Assembly: GCA_024639035.1 (NCBI GenBank)
Contig: JAHEJE010000002.1
Location: 1-34,022 of the forward strand
Length of the DNA: 34,022 nucleotides
Direction of reading: 5' to 3'
Source of the DNA: Alphaproteobacteria bacterium
GTDB taxonomy: Bacteria > Pseudomonadota > Alphaproteobacteria > Rhizobiales > Aestuariivirgaceae
Both the position numbers and the translations under genes were made by a program. Below are positions 1 through 8,831 of this stretch, piece after piece. The number at the start of each line of letters is the position of its first letter. The first letter of the stretch is position 1. A model generated the notes under the pieces. It did not search any database. It worked only from the letters and a program-made list of their open reading frames with translations, and was not told where the DNA came from.

Positions 1-3000
1 GGTCGCGGTGCTGGTCCACAAGAGTGCTGCGCGCACCGGCCGGTCCGGGTAGATCGCCGCCAGCGCGGCGCGATAAGCGGCCAGTTGGCGGACGTAGCCG
101 GGGTCGGCCTCTTCGATGCGAACAGGCGGCGGGCGGTTGGTCTTATAGTCGACGATCAGCACGCCTTCGCCGGTGACGACCAGCCGGTCGACCTGCCCGG
201 TCAGCCCGACCGGTCCGCTGCCGGTCTCAATCGTTGCCGTCAAAGCGACCTCGGCGCGGCTGCCCGATGCAAAAACCGGCGCGAACACCGGATCATCGAG
301 GATGGCCATGACCTCCTTGAGGATGTCGTCTATCTCAACCTGGCTGAGCTGGTGGGCGGGCAATGTCAGGTAGCGCTGCGCTGCCGGGCGACGCTGCGGT
401 TCGGCTGTTTGCGGCAGTAACTGCAACAGGCGGTGAACGAGATTGCCGCGAGCAAAGCGGCTGGCGTCGACATCGCGCAGAGGCGGCAGAGCCTGTTCGT
501 CCTCTGGCCCGCCAGGGTCGGCTGCGTCCGGCGCCAGCTTCGATGCCGCGACCCGCGCCGGCGCGGCGGCCTCGTCGGGTGCCGGCCGCAATGCCCACGG
601 CGGCGGCGGCACCGGAGTGTGAACCGGTTCGCCGCCCGGGGCTTTCTCTTGCGTCGCCGCATCTTGTTTGCCTTCGATGCGCCAGACCCTGGTGTCTGTC
701 TCGGCGCAGGTGATTTCATCGCCGTCCTCATGCATGACGTTGGCGACAAGCTGATACCAACTGTCCGGCTTCATGTTGCCGGCCCTGTCGGTGTAGCCGC
801 ACACATAGAGGCGGTCGCGGGCCCGGGTCATGGCCACGTACAGCAGGCGGTTTTCTTCCTGCTGCACGCGCCTTTGATAGGCTTCGCCGAGGGCCCGGGT
901 CACGCCGACCTCGGCCGGCTTGCGCAGCCGCCAGAGCGGCAACGCCTCGGGTTGGGCGCTGTCGTCGATCAGGATGGCCGGAACCTTGCGCTTGTCGGGC
1001 ACGTTGTTGGTGTCGGGCAGGATGACGATGTTGGCTTCCAGGCCCTTGGCGCCGTGCACGGTCATCACCCGCACCTCGTTGCCGGAGTGATCCATGTCGC
1101 GCTTGATCTGGATGTCGGCGCCCTCGAGCCAGGCCCTGAAACCGTTCAGATCTGGCGCATGGGACTGTTCGAAGCGCAGGGCCTCGTCGAGCAGGGCATC
1201 GAGCGGGTCCTTGGCCTCAGTACCGAGCCGGGCCAGCATCGCGTAACGCCGGCCGTCTTTGGTCAGGACCCGCGACAGGAAGTCATAGGGCGTTTCAAAC
1301 GCCGCCCGCCGCCGCCAGTCCTGCAGGCATCGCAGCGCCTCACCATAAGGCGCACCGTCGGCGACGCGGCGGTTGAGAACCTGCCACAGGCTCAGCCCAC
1401 CGCGATCATGCGCAAGGGTGAACAGATCGTCGTCGTCAAGCGGCTTTCCATCGTCCCCCGCAACGAGTGGGCTCTTCAGCACCTCGGCCAGCGACAGGTC
1501 ATCGAGCGGCAAGAGGACAAAGCGGATCAGCGACATCAGATCCTGGACCGCGATATGACGGGTCAGGCGCAAGCGGTCGGCGCCGGCCACCGGAATGCCG
1601 CGCAGCTTGAGTGCCCGGACCAGCGCATCGGCAAATGTCGTGCGGTTGCGCACCAGGATCAAGACGTCGCCATAGCGTATCGGGCGCCCGCGCGGCTTCA
1701 GCTCGGTGCCGCCGCTGATCCAGCGATGGATGGTGTCGGCAATTCTTGCCGCCAGCTTCAGGCGTGGATGGGTGCCACGCCGTTCGGTTTCGGGGGCGGC
1801 CCAGAGGTCGCGCTCGTCGCGCTCGGAGGGCTGTTCCGGGGCCCACAGCTCAACCAGGCCGCACTGGCCGGCACGGGTCGGCCGATGGCGGTCGACGCCG
1901 GCGCCCGGCAGCGCCAGGCCGGCGGCGGCCTCGGGCTGGGCAAAGACCCGGTCGACCACATCGAGGATTTCCGGCGCGGAGCGAAACGACACCTGCAGCG
2001 GCACCTGGACAAGCGTCTGGCCGGCACCGGCAGCATGGGCGCTGAAATGCCGGCGCATCTGCTCGAAGGCATCGGGATCGGCGCCCTGGAACGAATAGAT
2101 CGACTGCTTGCGGTCGCCGACAGCGAAGATGGTGCGCTCGATATCCGGCCTGGCGCCGTGGCCGGCAAAGAACTCGGCGCTCAACTGACCGATGATGCGC
2201 CATTGCTCGGGGCTGGTGTCCTGGGCTTCATCGATCAGGACATGATCGAGACCGCCGTCAAGCTTGTAGAGAACCCATTCACCGGACCCGGCGGTCTCCA
2301 ACAGGTCCATCGTCTTGAGGATCAGATCGTCGTAGTCGTAGAGCCCGGCCCGGCGCTTGGAGACTTCATAGTGCTCGAGGATATGCGCCCCCACGGCAAG
2401 CAGCGCCATGGTCGCGCGATGAACTCCGAGCGCCTTGACGTGGTTCACCACAGCGCCGAGGCGGTCGCGTTCGCGATAGAGAAACGCAGCGATGCCCGGA
2501 TGATCGCGCGCCGCCGACTTGGTGAGCACCGAGACATCCTTTCGCGGCGCACCGTCGGCGGTCATGAACAGGGAATGGAGCAGGGAAAATGTTTCGTCAG
2601 CCGAGGGGCTGTCGAGCAATTCGGCAATCAGCGCGGCACGCTTTACGTCGGTCTTGGCGTCGCGGGTGGCAAGTGTCTCGGCAGCGTCCTGATAGCCGGC
2701 AGTGTCCAATCCAGCGACATGGTCTTCGATGACCGCGGCGGCATTTTGCCCGTCACTGGTGCCGAGAACCCGGTGCAAGGCCTGGCTTGCCCGGTCAAGG
2801 TGGGCCGGCGAGGCGACCATCGGCGCCACCTGTCGGCGCTTGTCGATGAACTGACGCACCAGATCGTCGAAGGCGTCCGGCGATGTCTCGGCAGCGAGCA
2901 CGGCGAGACGGCTGGCAATGTCGGAGTGCGGATCTGCCTTTGCCTGCGACAGAACCGCATCGACCGCAGCGCGGCGCAGTTCGCCGGCGTGCTGATCATC

Positions 3001-3447
3001 CATCACTTCAAAGCCGGGCACGACGCCGGCCTCGACGGGAAAGCGCTGCAGCAGCCGCTCGCAGAAGGCATGGATGGTCTGGACCTTCAAGCCGCCGGGG
3101 GTCTCCAGCGCCCGGGTGAACAGCCGCCTGGCGATGGCGTGGTCGGTGTCCTTGAAGGTGGAATGTCCGGTGTGGGTCCAGATCCGCTCCATGAGATCGC
3201 CGTCGGTAAGGGCAATCCAGCCGGCCAGCTCATCGAACAGCCGGGCTGACATCTCCGCTGCCGCCGCCTTGGTGTAGGTCAGGCAGAGGATGCGCTCCGG
3301 CGGTGTACCGGTCAGCAACAGCCGCACCACGCGATTGACCAGAACATGGGTCTTGCCGGAACCGGCATTGGCGTTGACCCAGACCGAACCCTTCGGATCG
3401 GAAGCGCGCGACTGCAGATCGTTCGGCGATGTCCGGTCCGGCGTCAT
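1..3447 (-). CDS. addA: AddA-type double-strand break repair helicase-nuclease (3' end outside window)
   Basis: UvrD-like helicase subunit of the AddAB helicase-nuclease, which processes DNA double-strand ends for RecA loading. Translating the minus strand from the ATG at 3447 gives 1149 codons without a stop. Visible motifs are Walker A ANAGSGKT (about residues 26-33), LIDEAQDTSPEQW (Walker B), GDRKQSIYSFQGADP, RVMTVHGAKGLEA and LLYVAMTRARDRL. The C-terminal PD-(D/E)XK nuclease motif IVDYKTNR lies near residue 1097. Alphaproteobacterial AddA proteins are about this long, so probably only the last few dozen residues are missing. The start ATG shares ATGA with the addB stop, which suggests translational coupling. 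The identification is firm; the C-terminus cannot be seen. Confidence 0.95.
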   Translation of the reverse strand, partial: MTPDRTSPNDLQSRASDPKGSVWVNANAGSGKTHVLVNRVVRLLLTGTPPERILCLTYTKAAAAEMSARLFDELAGWIALTDGDLMERIWTHTGHSTFKDTDHAIARRLFTRALETPGGLKVQTIHAFCERLLQRFPVEAGVVPGFEVMDDQHAGELRRAAVDAVLSQAKADPHSDIASRLAVLAAETSPDAFDDLVRQFIDKRRQVAPMVASPAHLDRASQALHRVLGTSDGQNAAAVIEDHVAGLDTAGYQDAAETLATRDAKTDVKRAALIAELLDSPSADETFSLLHSLFMTADGAPRKDVSVLTKSAARDHPGIAAFLYRERDRLGAVVNHVKALGVHRATMALLAVGAHILEHYEVSKRRAGLYDYDDLILKTMDLLETAGSGEWVLYKLDGGLDHVLIDEAQDTSPEQWRIIGQLSAEFFAGHGARPDIERTIFAVGDRKQSIYSFQGADPDAFEQMRRHFSAHAAGAGQTLVQVPLQVSFRSAPEILDVVDRVFAQPEAAAGLALPGAGVDRHRPTRAGQCGLVELWAPEQPSERDERDLWAAPETERRGTHPRLKLAARIADTIHRWISGGTELKPRGRPIRYGDVLILVRNRTTFADALVRALKLRGIPVAGADRLRLTRHIAVQDLMSLIRFVLLPLDDLSLAEVLKSPLVAGDDGKPLDDDDLFTLAHDRGGLSLWQVLNRRVADGAPYGEALRCLQDWRRRAAFETPYDFLSRVLTKDGRRYAMLARLGTEAKDPLDALLDEALRFEQSHAPDLNGFRAWLEGADIQIKRDMDHSGNEVRVMTVHGAKGLEANIVILPDTNNVPDKRKVPAILIDDSAQPEALPLWRLRKPAEVGVTRALGEAYQRRVQQEENRLLYVAMTRARDRLYVCGYTDRAGNMKPDSWYQLVANVMHEDGDEITCAETDTRVWRIEGKQDAATQEKAPGGEPVHTPVPPPPWALRPAPDEAAAPARVAASKLAPDAADPGGPEDEQALPPLRDVDASRFARGNLVHRLLQLLPQTAEPQRRPAAQRYLTLPAHQLSQVEIDDILKEVMAILDDPVFAPVFASGSRAEVALTATIETGSGPVGLTGQVDRLVVTGEGVLIVDYKTNRPPPVRIEEADPGYVRQLAAYRAALAAIYPDRPVRAALLWTSTAT

Positions 3448-6400
3448 GGCGCAGGCTCCGCATCATCCAGGTGATACCACTCGCGCCAGCGCGACAGGTG
3501 ATCGAAGTCGAAGGCGCGGTCTTCGCGCGAGGCCGCGCCGATGGCCGCATAGGGTCGGTCGGGATCGGCATAGTCGGTCAACAGCGACACGAGCCCCTCG
3601 AACGCCGCGGTCGCGCGGGCGGCCACACCGTCCTCGACGGTTCGCAGTTCGCCCGGTGGATTGCCGCCGGCCAGACGGGCATAGACAAGCTCGCGAACCG
3701 GGACCGGGCCCACGGTCTCGAAGGCACCCTGCATGGCCATATAGGCCTCCAGATCGAGTTGGACGCTGTAGGCATCGCTGGAGGGCTTGGCAGCGGGCAG
3801 CTGCCCGGTCTTGTAGTCGATGAGGCGGACGCCGCCGTCTGCCAGGACATCGATCCGGTCGGCGATGCAGCTCAGGGTGAAGGTTTCGCCGGCGACGTCG
3901 AAGCCATAGGCGGCTTTCTGCTCGACGTGTTGCGCGCACACTCCGGCCCGCCACTGGCGTTCGCGGGCAACGAACCAGTCGGCGATGCGCTGCATCTGCG
4001 GCTGCCAGAAGGCATGGAGCGCCGGGTCGGTCACCCGCTCGTCGAACAGTTGGCGGAATTCGGCCATCAGCAGATCGCCGGCGTCGTGGCCGAGCGGCCC
4101 GGCATGTTTGCGCACGAAGCGTTCAAGCGCCGTGTGCACAAGGTTGCCCCGGTCGCGCCCATCCAGCTTCGGCTCAACATCTTGCAACGGCTCCAGACCG
4201 AGTATGTACTGGGCGAAGATGCCGTAAGGATCGCGAATGAGCCGGTCGATGCGGGTCACCGAGAGCCGCGCCGGGCGGGCGGCAACCGGCGGGCGCGGTT
4301 GCGGCGGCTTGATGCGGTAAGTGTCCCGCGGGCCGGGCGTGTCGATGCCGAGCGCCCAGCCGATCCACGGATCGGCGGGCTGTATCAGGTCTTGCCTGCC
4401 TGCTGCATGCAACAGCGCCTTCATGCGCAGCAGCCAGCGCGAGGCCACGGCCGGCTGGCCATCGATCTTTCGCGACGACGTCATCCACACCTCGCTGCCC
4501 GCCGCCGCCTGGGCAAAATCATGTGCCATAAGGCCAAGGCGCCGTTCCGGCAGTTGCAGGGCGAGCGAGGCCTTTTGCGGCCGGTTCAGCCAGGGGTCAA
4601 TGTCGGCCTCATCGGGCCATGTGCCCTCGTTGAGCCCGGCTATGATCGTTACGTCGGCACGCTGCAACCGGGCCTCGAGCAGACCGTAGATCGCCAGCCG
4701 GGGATGGAGGGCGCGGGCCGGGCGCACCGAGGCGGCCGACATCTGCTTGCGGATCAGCGCGATGTAGTCGCCCGGCGTCAGTTCGGGACATTCATCGGCA
4801 TTGCCATCGAGGACCCGGAACACATCGGCCAGAACCGTCCCCGCTTCACCTTGCCACAATGGCGTGCGGTCCAGTTCGGCGTTGTGTGAAATCGCCTCGG
4901 CGGCGGCGATGTGGGCTGTGATGTAATCGTGCAAGGGGCGCCGGTGCAACCCGGCAAACATCGCCTCCAGATCGGCCAGGGCATCGCGCAATCGTTCGGC
5001 AAGAGCAGAGATGGCCTGCCAGTCGCCGTCGTCCAGGCGTTTGACGCTGGCATGGGCATAAGCGTCGAGCGCGCCGCGCCGTACCTCGACCTCGCGGGTC
5101 AGCACAGCAAGGCCGTGCCCAACCACATGGCCGCGAAACACCGCCGTCTCCAGGTGCCCGGCAGCGCGGGTCAGGTCGGCGCGGGCCATGCCGAAAAGCG
5201 CATATGGATGATCGAGCAGGGCGATCAAACGCGCCGGACGGAAGCCGGCCAGTGCCGCATCGGCCAGCAGCGACAGAAACGCGCCCTGCGGCGAACGCGA
5301 CACCGGTTCACCGGCGCTGTCGTCAACGGAGATGGTCCAGCGGCCAAGCTCGGTCTTCACCTGGCGGGCCAGTTGGCGGTCCGGCGTGACCAGGGCGGCG
5401 GTCCTGCCTGGATGCTCCAGCGTGCGCCGCATGATCAGTGCGACAGCCAAAGCCTCGGCCTGCCGGTCCGGTGCCTGTAGCCAGGTCAATCCGGCGCAGG
5501 CAGCTTCAAACCTGTCGACCCCCTGCCCCACCGTTGCATGCCAGTTGTCGCTGGTGGCGCCCGGCCGCATGACCTCGCTGAGAAACCATCGCCTGTCGGC
5601 GTTGTGGCCAGGCCCGAGCCGACGGACCTCGGATCGGGAAATGCCGATGTGCGCCAGCAGTTCGCGCAGGCCGTATTGCGGATGGTGCGGCTCGAGAACA
5701 TCCCAGCTGTGATCGTCACACTCGAGATCCAGTCCCGGCAATACCACCGCGCCGGCCGGCAGCCAGGCGATGGTCTTCAACAGTTCCGCGGTTGCCGGGA
5801 TTGAGCCGGTCGACCCGGCGGCGATCACCGGGGCGCCGGGCGGCGCCGTGGCGAACAGTTCCGCCTGGGCGCGGATCAGCCGGCTACGCCGCGCCATCTG
5901 ACCGCCCAGGCCACGTTCGGCGAGATAGGCGGGATAACGCACCCGCACGATGTCGAGAAACTCCAGGAAGTCTTCCCGGTGCATCGCCAACTCGCTGTCG
6001 AACAACTGGCGGATCGCATCGATCGGCACTTCATCGGTCTCGAAGCGGTCGATCAGTGCGCCGAGACTCTCGGCCAGCAACATCGCCTGACTGACCGCGT
6101 TCAGGATATGCGCGGCCAACACGCTGTCGCGGCGGCTGTCCAGCCAGTCGGCGATCATCCGGCTGAGCACGAACTGGCGCTGTAGCCGGGATATCTCGGG
6201 CGCGATGTCCAGTTCGGCAACACCGGACACAATGCTGCGGCCCTGGATGTCGTCTTCGTCGGCATCGCCAAGCGGGCGGATTTGCGGCAGCAGGCTGGCC
6301 GGCCGCGCGCCTTGCCCGGCAAAGGCGGTCACGATGGTGCGGACCGCACGGCGGGTCGGAACCAGCACGGTCCAGTCGGCAAGTGCCAGCGGGTCAGGTG

Positions 6401-6509
6401 GTTCAACGCCGGCATGCGGCAGGTCGCCGGCGCGGATGGCGTCGACCAGGGTCGCGGAGAAATCGGCATCTGCGGGAATGGTGAACACATTGGGCCGGCG
6501 GCCCGTCAT
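3444..6509 (-). CDS. addB: AddB, partner subunit of AddAB helicase-nuclease (alphaproteobacterial type)
   Basis: Second subunit of the recombination helicase-nuclease, 1021 aa. The N-terminus reads LVPTRRAVRTIV where a helicase would carry a P-loop, so the ATPase site looks degenerate, as is usual for alpha-type AddB. The C-terminal RecB-like nuclease motif is intact (RLIDYKTGQLP, with D and K of the D-x-K core). The region before it reads DPYGIFAQYIL and the tail after it has no cysteines, so the Cys-x2-Cys-x5-Cys iron-sulfur staple of Bacillus AddB is not visible. I chose the ATG at 6509 because it overlaps the murU stop as ATGA; the same frame is open upstream to 6629 but that part lies inside murU. 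The product acts with AddA, which follows with another ATGA overlap. Confidence 0.95.
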   Translation of the reverse strand: MTGRRPNVFTIPADADFSATLVDAIRAGDLPHAGVEPPDPLALADWTVLVPTRRAVRTIVTAFAGQGARPASLLPQIRPLGDADEDDIQGRSIVSGVAELDIAPEISRLQRQFVLSRMIADWLDSRRDSVLAAHILNAVSQAMLLAESLGALIDRFETDEVPIDAIRQLFDSELAMHREDFLEFLDIVRVRYPAYLAERGLGGQMARRSRLIRAQAELFATAPPGAPVIAAGSTGSIPATAELLKTIAWLPAGAVVLPGLDLECDDHSWDVLEPHHPQYGLRELLAHIGISRSEVRRLGPGHNADRRWFLSEVMRPGATSDNWHATVGQGVDRFEAACAGLTWLQAPDRQAEALAVALIMRRTLEHPGRTAALVTPDRQLARQVKTELGRWTISVDDSAGEPVSRSPQGAFLSLLADAALAGFRPARLIALLDHPYALFGMARADLTRAAGHLETAVFRGHVVGHGLAVLTREVEVRRGALDAYAHASVKRLDDGDWQAISALAERLRDALADLEAMFAGLHRRPLHDYITAHIAAAEAISHNAELDRTPLWQGEAGTVLADVFRVLDGNADECPELTPGDYIALIRKQMSAASVRPARALHPRLAIYGLLEARLQRADVTIIAGLNEGTWPDEADIDPWLNRPQKASLALQLPERRLGLMAHDFAQAAAGSEVWMTSSRKIDGQPAVASRWLLRMKALLHAAGRQDLIQPADPWIGWALGIDTPGPRDTYRIKPPQPRPPVAARPARLSVTRIDRLIRDPYGIFAQYILGLEPLQDVEPKLDGRDRGNLVHTALERFVRKHAGPLGHDAGDLLMAEFRQLFDERVTDPALHAFWQPQMQRIADWFVARERQWRAGVCAQHVEQKAAYGFDVAGETFTLSCIADRIDVLADGGVRLIDYKTGQLPAAKPSSDAYSVQLDLEAYMAMQGAFETVGPVPVRELVYARLAGGNPPGELRTVEDGVAARATAAFEGLVSLLTDYADPDRPYAAIGAASREDRAFDFDHLSRWREWYHLDDAEPAP

Positions 6510-7243
6510 GGCGAGCGGCCTGCAAGAACGGTTTCGGCGGCGCCAATCGCATCGGGGGTTCCGACATGCAGCCACAGGCTGTCGTGGCGCAGTCCGAACA
6601 GGCGGCCCGCTGCCAGCGCCTTGTTCCACAATATGTTCATCGAGAATGCACCGTCCGGGGCGTCCTTGAACACCGCCGGCGACACCAGGTAGCAGCCGGC
6701 ATAGACAAAAGGCGACACATAGGACTCATTGCGCCGCGTCAGGCGGCCTTCTTCGTCCATATCGAAATCGCCGGGTCCGTAGAACCCGACCGAGCTGGTC
6801 ATGTCGGCGACCAGCAGCAGGCAGTCCATGCGCTCGCCATCCCAGACGTTGCGCATTCGCTCAAGGGCCGGTTGCGGGCCGTCGACCCAGAAGCTGTCAC
6901 TGTTGAACACAAAGAACGGCTGATCGCCGAGGCGGTCGAGGGCCTTTGCCACGCCGCCACCGGTGTCGAGCAGGCAATCGCGCTCATCCGACAGGGCAAT
7001 CTCCAGGCCGCGCTGGCGTTTGGCCCAGCGTTCGATCTGCTCGGGCAAGTAATGCAGGTTGACCACCAGGGTGTCGACGCCGGCGGCCCGGATGCGGTCG
7101 ACGGTGTAGTCGATGATGGACTTGCCGGCAACTTTGACCAGCGGCTTGGGGCAATTGTCGGTGAGCGGGCGCATGCGCGTGCCAAGGCCGGCGGCGAGGA
7201 TCATCGCCCTGGTGCCGACGCCATTGGAAGTGTGTTTCGCCAT
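6506..7243 (-). CDS. murU: MurU-like N-acetylmuramate-1-phosphate uridylyltransferase
   Basis: Nucleotidyltransferase of the sugar-1-phosphate family, 245 aa. The N-terminal signature ILAAGLGTRMRPLT followed by NCPKPLVKVAGK (about residues 15-41) binds the nucleotide. DTGGGVAKAL and FNSDSFW supply the substrate- and metal-binding region. MurU turns N-acetylmuramic acid 1-phosphate into UDP-MurNAc in peptidoglycan recycling. I assign it here because the gene directly upstream encodes an AmgK-like kinase, the enzyme that makes its substrate. The start is ambiguous: ATG at 7243 shares its first base with the upstream TGA, and a GTG at 7246 would give a 4-bp overlap. The 3' end overlaps addB by 4 bp. 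A mannose-1-phosphate or glucose-1-phosphate transferase is a less likely alternative. Confidence 0.85.
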   Translation of the reverse strand: MAKHTSNGVGTRAMILAAGLGTRMRPLTDNCPKPLVKVAGKSIIDYTVDRIRAAGVDTLVVNLHYLPEQIERWAKRQRGLEIALSDERDCLLDTGGGVAKALDRLGDQPFFVFNSDSFWVDGPQPALERMRNVWDGERMDCLLLVADMTSSVGFYGPGDFDMDEEGRLTRRNESYVSPFVYAGCYLVSPAVFKDAPDGAFSMNILWNKALAAGRLFGLRHDSLWLHVGTPDAIGAAETVLAGRSP

Positions 7244-8808
7244 CACCGTCCGGCTACCAGTTGTTTGCGCAGGTTTTGTGGCAGCCTGGCATCGTACCAG
7301 GCCTTGAGTTCGACCAGCGCCGGGTGGGCGAGATTGCGCTCCAGGGCCGTCGACACGCGGTCGATATGGCGCAGGTATCCGGGTTTGCCGTCGCGCTCGG
7401 CCAGGCGCACGAAGATGCCCAACACCTTCGTTGCCCGTTGGGCCCCGAGAACGGCATAGGCGCGGCGAAAGCCGTCGTCGTCAAAGGTCTGCGAGGTTTC
7501 TTGCGCCGCTGCCTGGCGCCAGGCGCAATAGTAGTCGAGCATCTCTTCCTCCACATCCCTCGGGATGTCGATGCGGGCATCCTGCAGCAGCGAGACAAGG
7601 TCATAGGCGGCATGCCCTAGCAGGGCATCCTGGGTGTCGATCAACCCGACCCGGCCGAGGCCCTGGCGCTGAGGCAGCCAGATGAGATTGGGCGAATGGA
7701 AATCGCGCAGCAGGCACACCTTGGCATCGGTATCGGCATGGCGATAGAGATTGCTCCAAATATCGGTGAAGGCTGTGCGGTCGGCGTCGCTGACAACGGT
7801 TCCGGTCGCCGCCGGCCAGAACCAGTCGAGCAGCAATTCAGCCTCGATCGCAAAGGCATCGCGGTCGAAGGGGGAAACGGTATAAGTCGATCCGTCAGCC
7901 AGTGTGACGGCATCCGGCCATGCCTGCCCGGCCATTTCCGCCAGCACGGTGACGGCGGCCAGCAGGCACTGCGATGTGTCTTCGCCGGCCTTGATCAGAT
8001 CGTAAAAGGTCTGACCCTGGAGATACTCGATCAGCGCCAAACCCGTGCCGAGATCGCAGGCCAGCGTTTGCGGGGCGCTGAAACCGCGGGCCGTCAGTTC
8101 GCCGTTCACGGCAACGACCGAGCGGATGCCGGTGGCGATGTGGGCGATGGAGCTGTATGGCCTGCCATCACGGATCGGCGGCCCGTCCGGGGCATCGGGC
8201 ATGTCCATCAGCAGGCAGCAGCGGCCGTCGGGGAGGGTCAACCTTTCGTAGCGCCGCGAGGAGGCATCGCCCTGAAACAGGCTGCGGTCGGCACCGGCAA
8301 ATTGGCCCGCCGCGATGAACCTTCGCACCAGGCGTAGCCGCTCAAGCCTGCCCGCCCAGTTGCCATGACCGGCGAGCACCGCCCGGCGGCCGGCGCCGGA
8401 AACCGACAGCTCGAGGGTCAACCGGTCGGCCGGCAGGCGCCCGGCCAGCCGGTCGGGCCATTCGATCAGGCATATGTGATTGTCCTCGATGTCTTCGAGG
8501 CCCAGTTCGTCGATTTCACTGGCATCCTCGAGGCGGTAAAGATCGCAATGGGCGACCGGCACCCGCAGATCGTCGTAAAGCTGGATCAGCGTGAAGGTCG
8601 GGCTCGGCACGTCGATGGCCGCGGCGCGTTCGTCAAGGGCGCGGATGACGGCCCGGGCCAGCGTCGTCTTGCCGGCACCGAGGTCTCCGCCGAGGCCAAC
8701 CCAATCTCCGGCCGAGAGAAACAGCGCCAGCTCGCGGCCCAGCGCCTCCGTTTCACCTTGACCGGCAAGATCAAGGGTCATTTCAAACGCTGCGGGGTTG
8801 GTTGTCAT
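7243..8808 (-). CDS. TsaE-AmgK fusion: tRNA t6A synthesis ATPase joined to an amino-sugar kinase
   Basis: A 521-aa two-domain protein. Residues 1 to about 150 are TsaE, the ATPase needed for N6-threonylcarbamoyladenosine at tRNA position 37. This part has Walker A GDLGAGKTT (41-49), SPTFTLIQLY (69-78), HCDLYRL (87-93) and EWPDRL (116-121). Residues from about 160 to 521 are an aminoglycoside-phosphotransferase fold resembling AmgK, the anomeric MurNAc/GlcNAc kinase. It has the catalytic loop LLRDFHSPNLIW (D369, N374) and the metal-binding GLIDTQDALLGHAAYDL (D391). The usual His of the HRD triad is Leu here. The fusion recurs in alphaproteobacteria and is not a frameshift artefact, since the frame is open throughout. 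It lies 23 bp after divL and overlaps murU, its likely partner in cell-wall recycling. Confidence 0.93.
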   Translation of the reverse strand: MTTNPAAFEMTLDLAGQGETEALGRELALFLSAGDWVGLGGDLGAGKTTLARAVIRALDERAAAIDVPSPTFTLIQLYDDLRVPVAHCDLYRLEDASEIDELGLEDIEDNHICLIEWPDRLAGRLPADRLTLELSVSGAGRRAVLAGHGNWAGRLERLRLVRRFIAAGQFAGADRSLFQGDASSRRYERLTLPDGRCCLLMDMPDAPDGPPIRDGRPYSSIAHIATGIRSVVAVNGELTARGFSAPQTLACDLGTGLALIEYLQGQTFYDLIKAGEDTSQCLLAAVTVLAEMAGQAWPDAVTLADGSTYTVSPFDRDAFAIEAELLLDWFWPAATGTVVSDADRTAFTDIWSNLYRHADTDAKVCLLRDFHSPNLIWLPQRQGLGRVGLIDTQDALLGHAAYDLVSLLQDARIDIPRDVEEEMLDYYCAWRQAAAQETSQTFDDDGFRRAYAVLGAQRATKVLGIFVRLAERDGKPGYLRHIDRVSTALERNLAHPALVELKAWYDARLPQNLRKQLVAGR

Positions 8809-8831
8809 TGCGGACCCTAACCAAGCTGGCC

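Noticed and set aside
433..3249. A 938-codon open frame on the plus strand
   Set aside because: It lies antisense to addA, whose helicase and nuclease motifs are unmistakable; high GC creates long shadow frames. Its translation shows no recognisable domain.
3429..4889. A 486-codon plus-strand open frame
   Set aside because: Antisense to addB; no domain or ribosome-binding support.
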